A stretch of 64,000 nucleotides of DNA, from NCBI RefSeq assembly GCF_002742335.1, contig NZ_MDGR01000007.1:3538501-3602500 (forward strand). The letters are read 5' to 3'. This DNA is from Reichenbachiella sp. 5M10 (GTDB taxonomy: Bacteria; Bacteroidota; Bacteroidia; Cytophagales; Cyclobacteriaceae). Below the pieces are notes generated by a model. It was not told the DNA's origin, searched no databases, and saw nothing but the letters and a program-made list of their open reading frames with translations. Positions 8,222 through 15,910 of the stretch are shown in pieces; the first letter of the stretch is position 1, and each line of letters starts with the position of its first letter. The translations under genes and the position numbers were made by a program.

Positions 8222-11200
8222 TTAGAATTTTATGGTTGCACCTATCATATAACTTCTTGAGCTTGGATAGCTGGCATAGTCTATCCCTAGAGAAGAATTC
8301 CCTCCCACGTTTTTGGACGTATTGACGGTGGGGTCATAGCCCGAATAATCGGTAATTGTCACGAGATTTTGACCTGTAGCGTAAAGCGTCAGGTTCTTCA
8401 ACCATTTGATATTGGCCGTATTGAAATGATAGGCAAGGCGGACATTGTTGAGACGAACGAAATCCGAATTTTCCAAATAATAGTCCGACACACGCAAAGC
8501 GTCATTGACTGACTGACCAGATGCCAACTCATCCTCTGTCACGTTTTTGCTCGACAAGAAATTGGACATATGATCTGTCGCCAACTTCGTATTGTTGAAC
8601 AAGTAAGCCCCCGTCTGCCCAATGATAGACATGGACAGGTCTATGTTTCGGTATCTAAACATGGTATTGATACCATAAGTAAAGGTCGGCAGAGCACTCT
8701 CTGTGATTTTCTTTTCGTCCGAATACTGAGAGATACCGTTTTCATCAAATCCCAGGTGCTCGTACAGATTGTAAGATCCCGCAGCATAGCCATTTTTATA
8801 GATGTTGACGGTCTCACCTGACACGCCTGATCCAGACACATTGCCTGACAGGATCTCCGTGACGGGTAGATTCTTGACTTCATTTTTTAGTGTAGCGCCG
8901 TTTACGTCCAGCGTCCAAGTGATATTATCGCTATTGATGATACGACTTCCCAAAGAAAACTCTACTCCTTGATTGACAATTTTGCCTTCCATATTGGTCC
9001 AAACACTGGAGAAGTTGGGCTGTATCGCAGGCAACAACAGAATTGCATCGGTTGTCTCTTTGTTGTAATAATCGATACTACCGTAGAGCCCTCCTTGGAA
9101 CAAATCAAAATCAAACCCAACATCAAATTGTGTCACCACTTCCCATTTCAAATCAGGGTTGGCCGTACGTGTATAGGTCACTCCATTGACCAGCTCTCCA
9201 TCCTCTCCATTGAGGTAGTAGCCATTGCTAGATGTAGTAGAGTAGGTCTCTTGTGTCACCTTGTTGGGCACCTCTTGGTTACCTGTCTGCCCCCAACTTG
9301 AGCGTAGTTTCAAAGTACTGATCACGCTAGATTGTGCTAAGAATCCCTCATCGGAGATATTCCAGCCTGCCGCAAAAGAAGGAAAGTAACCATACTTGTT
9401 GTTTTCCCCAAAACGAGTCGACCCGTCTGCTCTCATCGATGCAGTGACGAGGTATTTCCCTTTGTAGGTATAATTGAATCGGCCGAAATACGACTGCAGC
9501 TCGTTGATCTCTGCAAAACCCGTCGTCTCTATCGCTTCTTGATTGCCTGCCACGCTTGGATTGTTGGCTGGATCTACACTATTGTCATCCAATTCTCTCA
9601 ATCCAAACATGGTACCCGAGCGCTCAAACTTCTGATACGAAAATCCTCCCAAAAGATCCAACTTAGAATCTCCCATGACCTTGCTGAACGTCAAATAATG
9701 CTCCAACAAGTGATTGTAATTCTCATAATTCTGCTGGTAATACGCTCCAGTGGTTTCGATCTCTGTAGTGTTTGGATAAAACGTCGTATTTCTCTCTGAA
9801 AAAGATCGATCGATACCATAGTTGAACTGATACTCCAGCCCATCCACAATTCTAAAGTTCACTTCGAGATTCCCCAATACCCGCAAAGTACGCGTCTCAT
9901 CGTCGTAGAAATCCAACATATAAAGCGGGTTGTAGCTCCCTTCGGTATCAAAATCAAACAACTCTCCATCCGCATCATACACTGGCCTGGTCGGGTTAGC
10001 CTTGAGCATGTGGGTAATCAGCTCTCCCGTCGCGCCAGCATTTTCGCTGGTGGGTACGGAATGGTCCGTTGTCTGTGAGGCTGTCAAATTCAATTTGACC
10101 TTGAGGCGCTGTTGATCAAAAAAGGACTCCATCACATTGATACGCCCAGAGAGGCGCTCAAAATCACTTCCAGTGATCACTCCTTCCTGGTCCATTTGAC
10201 TGATAGATGCATAGTAATTGCCCGAATCCGTCCCCTTCGAAAACGACAGGCTATTGCTCGTCGTGAGTGCATTTCTAAACACCTCATCCTGCCAATCTGT
10301 GGACACGTTGGGATCATACACTTGATCAGGATTGTTGGCGGCATATGTCTTCGCATCCAGCAAATCCAATTTTTTGGCTACTTGAGAAACTCCTACATAG
10401 CTATCCAAGGTTAGGGTTCCTTCATCCTTTCTACCCTTTTTGGTCGTGATAATAATCACACCGTTGGACCCACGGGCACCATAGATCGCTGCGGCCGATG
10501 CATCCTTGAGCACGCTGATAGATGCTATGTCAGATGGATTGAGAAAATTGAGTGGATTTTTGGCCCGAGAGCCCCCAATTCCACTATCGGGACCTCCTGG
10601 ACTCACGTCTGCATTGCTCAGCGGAACACCATCCACCACAAATAGTGGTGAATTGCCACTACGAATCGATCCCGCTCCACGTATCATTACGTCCACACCA
10701 GCACCAGGCTCTCCACTCGAACTGATCACACGTACCCCTGCAGCTTTCCCCTGGAGGAGGAGCTCAGGCGAGGTATTGATTCCTTGTCGGAAATGGTCAC
10801 TGTCGACTTTGGTCAGCGAACCCGTCACATCCGCTTTGGAAGTAGTGCCGTACCCTATCACTACCACTTCTTGCAAGCTCTGCAAGCTAGGAAATAGTTG
10901 CACGACCATGTTGGCGCTAGATGCAGTCTCCTCTGAGTCATAGCCGATGAACGATACCGTCACCCGAGCTCCTGCCTCTGACAGCTCGATCGTAAATTCG
11001 CCGTTGACGTTGGTCACTACTCCATTGGTAGTCCCTACCTCGATCACATTGGCACCAGGAAGTGGCATATTGTTTTCATCCACAACACGCCCTTTGACTT
11101 CCTCGACGGGCCCAAATTCGGGGGCTTGATTTTTTCGAACCAACACCATTTGATCCAACACCGTGTAGCTGAACCCCGCCTCCTCCGACAATAGATCCAA

Positions 11201-11461
11201 GGCTTCTCTAAGCTGCTTGTTTTTGTAGGCTACAGTATACGCTGACTGATCCGAAATAATATGCTCTCCGTAGCTAAACTTGTACTCCGTCTGCTCACTC
11301 AACTGCGCAAATATTTGCACGAGGCTAGCATTCTTGATTTCTAAATTGATTTGAGGAAAATCTCCTTTGGCCCAAGTCGGCCATGCAGCAGCCATCGCCA
11401 TCAATAGGATTACGAGGCACGCCGTTGTTTTTGATTTATAAAAAATTATATTTGAATACAT
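8222..11461 (-). CDS. SusC/RagA-family TonB-dependent transporter with STN signalling domain
   Basis: 1079 residues. Signal peptide (1-31, ending WPTWA), then an STN domain (about 35-110) of the type that contacts FecR anti-sigma factors, a carboxypeptidase-D regulatory-like domain (122-195, GRVVDENNMPLPGANV), a TonB box-like EVVVIGYG (198-205), plug domain with the SusC signature around DASAAAIYGARGSNG (320-334), then the 22-strand barrel ending in a terminal aromatic (GATIKF). It imports a ligand across the outer membrane using TonB energy and, through STN, probably reports ligand occupancy to the FecR and sigma pair encoded just upstream. Confidence 0.95.
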   Translation of the reverse strand: MYSNIIFYKSKTTACLVILLMAMAAAWPTWAKGDFPQINLEIKNASLVQIFAQLSEQTEYKFSYGEHIISDQSAYTVAYKNKQLREALDLLSEEAGFSYTVLDQMVLVRKNQAPEFGPVEEVKGRVVDENNMPLPGANVIEVGTTNGVVTNVNGEFTIELSEAGARVTVSFIGYDSEETASSANMVVQLFPSLQSLQEVVVIGYGTTSKADVTGSLTKVDSDHFRQGINTSPELLLQGKAAGVRVISSSGEPGAGVDVMIRGAGSIRSGNSPLFVVDGVPLSNADVSPGGPDSGIGGSRAKNPLNFLNPSDIASISVLKDASAAAIYGARGSNGVIIITTKKGRKDEGTLTLDSYVGVSQVAKKLDLLDAKTYAANNPDQVYDPNVSTDWQDEVFRNALTTSNSLSFSKGTDSGNYYASISQMDQEGVITGSDFERLSGRINVMESFFDQQRLKVKLNLTASQTTDHSVPTSENAGATGELITHMLKANPTRPVYDADGELFDFDTEGSYNPLYMLDFYDDETRTLRVLGNLEVNFRIVDGLEYQFNYGIDRSFSERNTTFYPNTTEIETTGAYYQQNYENYNHLLEHYLTFSKVMGDSKLDLLGGFSYQKFERSGTMFGLRELDDNSVDPANNPSVAGNQEAIETTGFAEINELQSYFGRFNYTYKGKYLVTASMRADGSTRFGENNKYGYFPSFAAGWNISDEGFLAQSSVISTLKLRSSWGQTGNQEVPNKVTQETYSTTSSNGYYLNGEDGELVNGVTYTRTANPDLKWEVVTQFDVGFDFDLFQGGLYGSIDYYNKETTDAILLLPAIQPNFSSVWTNMEGKIVNQGVEFSLGSRIINSDNITWTLDVNGATLKNEVKNLPVTEILSGNVSGSGVSGETVNIYKNGYAAGSYNLYEHLGFDENGISQYSDEKKITESALPTFTYGINTMFRYRNIDLSMSIIGQTGAYLFNNTKLATDHMSNFLSSKNVTEDELASGQSVNDALRVSDYYLENSDFVRLNNVRLAYHFNTANIKWLKNLTLYATGQNLVTITDYSGYDPTVNTSKNVGGNSSLGIDYASYPSSRSYMIGATIKF

Positions 11462-11499
11462 TATTTAAGTATTTGTTTTTACAATGCTTTGATTTGATA

Positions 11500-11530
11500 C
11501 CGTAGTTGTTGGCGCAACTGCGGTTTTTTT
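11500..11530 (+). promoter_or_regulatory. Hairpin with T tract between fecR and susC, pointing against the genes
   Basis: CCG-t-AGTTG pairs with CAACT-g-CGG over a six-base loop, followed on the plus strand by seven T. As a terminator it would act on plus-strand (antisense) transcription. On the sense strand the T run becomes an A run before the hairpin, so it could still form a structure in the susC leader. I see no consensus promoter for susC in the 73-base gap. Confidence 0.45.
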
Positions 11531-11534
11531 GCTA

Positions 11535-12482
11535 TTATTCTATCGTGATTTTTTCTCCATGCATTTCTATTTTGAGATTATTGGTTATATAGTTCAATTG
11601 TACAATGACCTGATCTAGCGTTGCTCCCTCAGGGATATGCAGCGTCACCTGCGTATCGAGTACTTCACGGTGAGCTACTTGTGATTTCACCCCAAACTTA
11701 TACTCAAGCACCGCGAGCACTTCTTCTAAACTCACCTTGGTGAGGGCTAGGTCACGTTCAAACCACTGTGTGAGGACGGGGCTAGATATAGGCCTCATAT
11801 CCAGATGTTGGGTAGATTTCGCAAAATAAGCTTCCTGATTGGGCAGCAGATTGACCGCTGCGGTAGCAGATGCCACACGCACCTTTCCAGTGCGAACACT
11901 GACCCTGTAGTGCTCTTGTTCCATCTCAATATTGAATGAAGTACCCAGCACCGTCGTCTCTATCGCTCCAGAGCGAATCACAAAAGGCTTGTCTGGATTT
12001 TTGGTCACATCAAAGAAAGCATTGCCTCTCTTCAAGGTAATCGCTCTGCTAGTCTCATTGTAATCCGATGTATAGCTCAGTGTAGAATGTGCCCCTAGGT
12101 AGATCATCGACCCGTCTACCATCTGAACCGAATCCATCGCCGCGCCTGTCGACAGCAAATATGTATGAGACATCCATGGGCGACTTACAAGTAACCCCAG
12201 TCCAAGCACCAGCAAGACACTCGCAGCTATCGATATGCGATACCGTGATAGATACAGTGGTCGTACCTTACTCTCTTCATGATCGATGGTCGTGTGGATT
12301 TGCCTCCATATCTTTTGGCTTACCTCCTCTTTTCCTCCTAGAACCTGATCATCCCATTCATCTCCCCCTCGACGGCTTGTCGCAAAATCGTCCAATAGGT
12401 TTTCTTCTTCTCGGGTCGTCTTTTGGCGGAGATACTTGTCCACGAGTACAGCCAATATGTGAGTCCTCTTCTTCATCTTCAA
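11535..12482 (-). CDS. FecR-family anti-sigma factor
   Basis: 315 residues: a cytoplasmic N-terminal part of about 80 residues, one membrane helix (about 82-102, ISIAASVLLVLGLGLLVS), a periplasmic FecR domain (about 110-215, including LKRGNAFFDVTKNPDKPFVI) and a C-terminal DUF4974-type domain (TKVSLEEVLAVLEYKFGV) that resembles an STN fold. It should hold the ECF sigma factor inactive until SusC binds ligand. It lies between the sigma gene and susC on the same strand. Confidence 0.93.
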   Translation of the reverse strand: MKMKKRTHILAVLVDKYLRQKTTREEENLLDDFATSRRGGDEWDDQVLGGKEEVSQKIWRQIHTTIDHEESKVRPLYLSRYRISIAASVLLVLGLGLLVSRPWMSHTYLLSTGAAMDSVQMVDGSMIYLGAHSTLSYTSDYNETSRAITLKRGNAFFDVTKNPDKPFVIRSGAIETTVLGTSFNIEMEQEHYRVSVRTGKVRVASATAAVNLLPNQEAYFAKSTQHLDMRPISSPVLTQWFERDLALTKVSLEEVLAVLEYKFGVKSQVAHREVLDTQVTLHIPEGATLDQVIVQLNYITNNLKIEMHGEKITIE

Positions 12483-12558
12483 TTACTTGTTCGTAGGAGA
12501 GTACCCAAGCACTAGGGATCGTACTATCGCGCCGTGTTACGAATAGATCAAGGAATCG

Positions 12559-13119
12559 TTACCAAAAGAAGAGCCCTAGCAAGAGTAGCATGAGGTCATT
12601 GAGATCGAGACGAAGCTGCTTCAAGGCAGATGTCAATTGATTCTTAACAGTCTGTTTGGAAATCTTCATTTCGACGGCAATCTGCTCGATACTCAGGTCG
12701 TGCAGTTTGTTCATCAGAAATATCTCCTTGCGTTTTTCAGGCAACTGGTTGATGAAGGTAAAAATAGACTGAGACAATTCTGAATCTGCAGCTGATATGG
12801 GATTCTCTACCACGAACTCTTCGAACTGGCTCTCGAGTACTTCTCTAGAAAACTTCTGATTTCGGTAGTGTTTGAACACTTGGTACTTGACCGCTTGAAA
12901 CAAATAGGTATCCAAAGCAGTGATCTCAAGATGGTCCAATTTGTGCCATAGTCCAACAAATACATCTTGGATGATGTTTTGGGCAAGCTCACGATCTGCT
13001 GACATTCTGAAAGCATAGAGATACAACTGCTCCCAGTACTTCCGATAGATCGTGTCAAAAGCACGTCTACCGTCCTTTTTCAATAAATCCAGAAGTTCGG
13101 CATCACTCGGGTAGCTCAT
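12559..13119 (-). CDS. ECF-family RNA polymerase sigma factor, FecI-like
   Basis: 186 residues. Region 2 has FDTIYRKYWEQLYLYAFRM and DRELAQNIIQDVFVGLWHK; region 4 has the helix-turn-helix LSIEQIAVEMKISKQTVKNQ (about 145-165). A short hydrophobic tail, LMLLLLGLFFW, ends the protein, a feature also seen in other Bacteroidota ECF factors. The likely target is the downstream susCD pair. It reads first in the sigma-fecR-susC-susD order. Confidence 0.93.
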   Translation of the reverse strand: MSYPSDAELLDLLKKDGRRAFDTIYRKYWEQLYLYAFRMSADRELAQNIIQDVFVGLWHKLDHLEITALDTYLFQAVKYQVFKHYRNQKFSREVLESQFEEFVVENPISAADSELSQSIFTFINQLPEKRKEIFLMNKLHDLSIEQIAVEMKISKQTVKNQLTSALKQLRLDLNDLMLLLLGLFFW

Positions 13120-13189
13120 GGCTAGGGTATCACTGTTGCATTGATTTTCCCTAGCAAGTTATCCTCACTATGCTTCTATTCATTTAAGA

Positions 13190-13197
13190 CAAAATTA
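13190..13197 (-). promoter_or_regulatory. Possible -7 element for the sigma-fecR genes
   Basis: On the minus strand the octamer is TAATTTTG, identical to the -7 boxes of the two tRNA promoters, 71 bases before the sigma ATG. I find no clear TTTG at the right distance upstream, so this is a half-site only. Confidence 0.4.
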
Positions 13198-13233
13198 TTT
13201 TATTATGAATTCGATACGTCACTGTATCAGTGG

Positions 13234-15714
13234 CTAGAACTGGTCGTAATACGCTTGGAGCCGTTGGTCCTTTTCCTCTGCTTTGATCTCATCAAGCATC
13301 TGATCAACCCCTTCGACATCCGACATGAGCAGTAGCCCCTGAAAGGCCGACAGCCTGGCGATGTAGCTGGCATGCTCACGGGCTATGTCATTGTATATCT
13401 TGACGGCCTCTGCTTTGCGTGCTTCTGGTGCATCGACCAATTTTTCGGCATAGCTCTGCAGCAGATAGTACAAGGCCTCCTCATCAATGTGACCAAATTT
13501 ACCGACGTACCAATCGTAGGAAGCATCGTCGGTTTGCAGATTGTAATACTCCGACATAGCCAAAAGGATGTTGATGTTGTCTTCGGCCGAAAATGCTTTC
13601 AACTGGGCAGAAGTCAGCGTTTCTCCGTTTTCGACCCAACTCGCCAGTGCCACACTCTGCACCAGATAAGACGGGTCATCAAGTGACTGTTGGATCTTGT
13701 CTCGGTGCTCCTCGAAATCATCCTCTGCCAAATAACGCAACGCATAGCTTCTCACCTTCGAGGATTCATTTTGACTCGCCTCATCGATGAGTTCTGCATA
13801 TTTTTTGGGCTTGACCTCATGGGCAATCATATAATCGAGTGCGCTCTGCTGAATCGCATAAAACGGGTCTTGCAACGCAGCAGTCAGAATCGATTGCTGG
13901 ATTTTTTTATCCTTGATCAGAAACAGCGCCTCTACAGCCTCCTGCCGGCTTTGGTAACTCTTCGAATGTTTCATCTGAAAAGCATACTCTTCGGCAGACT
14001 TAGCGTGAGTGACCTCTGCCAGCAATTGTCGCTCGCTATCAAAGACTACCAAATCTGGTTCTACTGGCAAATAAAACTGATAGCTCTCCACCTCATCTTC
14101 AAGGATCACTGGGTAGTTTTGACTCTTGCCCTCTGACCATATATCTATGAACAAAGGCAATTTATATATAGGACTCTCTTCTCCTTGCACTTGCTGCACG
14201 GTCAATGTCAACGTGTCCTGCTCGTACAGTTGACTCACAATGATCTCTGGATGCCCTTCGAAAAAGAACCACTGGTCAAAGAACCAATTGAGGTCCTCGC
14301 CACATACCTTTTCGAATGCAACACGCAAATCCGCTATTTCTACAGACTCCAGCGCGTGGGTGGTCAAGTACTCCTTGATCCCAAGAAAAAAGGCATCATC
14401 CCCAAGGTAGTTTCTCAACATATGAATCACTGCTGCCCCTTTGTTGTAGGAATGACTATCAAACATATCCTCTTGGTCCTCATAGTAGTAGCGTATCAAT
14501 TCTTTTGGCTCATCGCTTGCCTCCTCAAAATAAACCTCTCGGTCACTGAGCAAGTTGTAGTCTGCTTCATCGAGACCATATTTATGTTCGTTCCACAGAT
14601 ACTCCGCATAGCTGGCAAACCCTTCGTTGAGCGTCAGATTGGACCAGGACTCACAGGTCACATAGTCTCCAAACCACTGATGCGACAGTTCATGAGAGAT
14701 ATAATCATCCCAGTTGTAATCCAATAGTTCCTTTTTGTGTACCTGTGCTCGCTCCATAAATACCGAAGCGGTGGTATTCTCCATCGCACCAGAGACAAAG
14801 TCCCGTACGATGATCTGATCATATTTGGGCCAAGGATAATCCACCCCAAATAGCTGAGAAAACAATTCTATCATTTCGGGTGTATGCCCAAATATCGCCT
14901 GAGCGTCTTCGGCATAATCCTTCTCCACATGATAGGCCAGTGGCATCTCCCTCCACTGATCCCGAATCACTGCGTACTCACCCACAGCCATCATAAACAG
15001 ATAGGGTGCATGAGGGATCTCCAAGCGCCAGGTATCGGTACGCGTCCCATCCCCGTGATCTTGCTGATCAATCATCAATCCATTGGACAAAGTATTGTAT
15101 TTGTTTTGAACCGTGATGGCGATCTGTTGCGTACAGCGCTCATTCGGTGCATCAATCGTCGGAAACCAAATCGAACTAGCTTCCGTCTCCCCTTGTGTCC
15201 AAATCTGCTGTGGTTTGTTGGGGTCGGTCCCGTCCGCATTGATGAAGTAAAGCCCCTTGTCAGAAGTGATCGCTTCACTGCCACCCGCTTCCCATTCGTT
15301 GGGTTTGGCGATGTATTCGATAGCCAACATCAACGTATCTGTACGCTCATACACACGTCCAAGCAACACATGAAGCTCAGCATCATCGTACTCATAAGTT
15401 AGCGCTCTGGATTGTCCATCTGCCCCACGCAAAACGACCGATTTGATCTCCATGGCTTTAGCGTCAAGCGTCACATCCTCCTGGGCATAAAAATACGGCC
15501 TGAGCTCTAGGACTGCCAGACCAATGAGCTCCTGCCTCTCCCAATCGAAGGATACCTGCAAGTCGGTATGAAGCAAATCAAAATAGCGAGTTTCCGAAGC
15601 ACGATATTGCATCCAAGCCGAATACTCATACCCAGACGAATCCTCCTGAGCCCAAAGTGGAGTGATCATGAGAGACACCAAAACCATACAAACTAGAGAC
15701 GTCAATGTGCGCAT
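13234..15714 (-). CDS. Exported M1-family aminopeptidase with long C-terminal helical repeat region
   Basis: 826 residues from the ATG at 15712-15714, chosen because it opens a clean signal peptide (MRTLTSLVCMVLVSLMITP, cleavage after LWA). The frame stays open 53 codons further upstream but that stretch is not signal-like. In this numbering GAMEN is at 309-313, HELSH at 341-345 and the third zinc ligand E364. It is larger than the 2.4-kb enzyme and keeps the classical GAMEN form. The last 250 residues (for example SSKVRSYALRYLAED, SYLVQSVALASWVENG) look like HEAT-type repeats. It should release N-terminal amino acids from peptides in the periplasm. It ends 114 bases from the sigma gene and points the same way. 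Confidence 0.92.
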   Translation of the reverse strand: MRTLTSLVCMVLVSLMITPLWAQEDSSGYEYSAWMQYRASETRYFDLLHTDLQVSFDWERQELIGLAVLELRPYFYAQEDVTLDAKAMEIKSVVLRGADGQSRALTYEYDDAELHVLLGRVYERTDTLMLAIEYIAKPNEWEAGGSEAITSDKGLYFINADGTDPNKPQQIWTQGETEASSIWFPTIDAPNERCTQQIAITVQNKYNTLSNGLMIDQQDHGDGTRTDTWRLEIPHAPYLFMMAVGEYAVIRDQWREMPLAYHVEKDYAEDAQAIFGHTPEMIELFSQLFGVDYPWPKYDQIIVRDFVSGAMENTTASVFMERAQVHKKELLDYNWDDYISHELSHQWFGDYVTCESWSNLTLNEGFASYAEYLWNEHKYGLDEADYNLLSDREVYFEEASDEPKELIRYYYEDQEDMFDSHSYNKGAAVIHMLRNYLGDDAFFLGIKEYLTTHALESVEIADLRVAFEKVCGEDLNWFFDQWFFFEGHPEIIVSQLYEQDTLTLTVQQVQGEESPIYKLPLFIDIWSEGKSQNYPVILEDEVESYQFYLPVEPDLVVFDSERQLLAEVTHAKSAEEYAFQMKHSKSYQSRQEAVEALFLIKDKKIQQSILTAALQDPFYAIQQSALDYMIAHEVKPKKYAELIDEASQNESSKVRSYALRYLAEDDFEEHRDKIQQSLDDPSYLVQSVALASWVENGETLTSAQLKAFSAEDNINILLAMSEYYNLQTDDASYDWYVGKFGHIDEEALYYLLQSYAEKLVDAPEARKAEAVKIYNDIAREHASYIARLSAFQGLLLMSDVEGVDQMLDEIKAEEKDQRLQAYYDQF

Positions 15715-15910
15715 ACTTGTCAAGATTGGGCTGTGATCAGCCGTGAAAAATAATACTGGAGACGAATTTATAATATAATACTTGATCCACATGACTGTTG
15801 ACAAAAGATAAAATCGAACTCGTCGACGCAGACCGTTGCAAGATAAGATCAAAGTCCACCCCTCTTTGCCCAATAATTACTATTTTCGCCAGTCTAATTA
15901 TTATACATTC

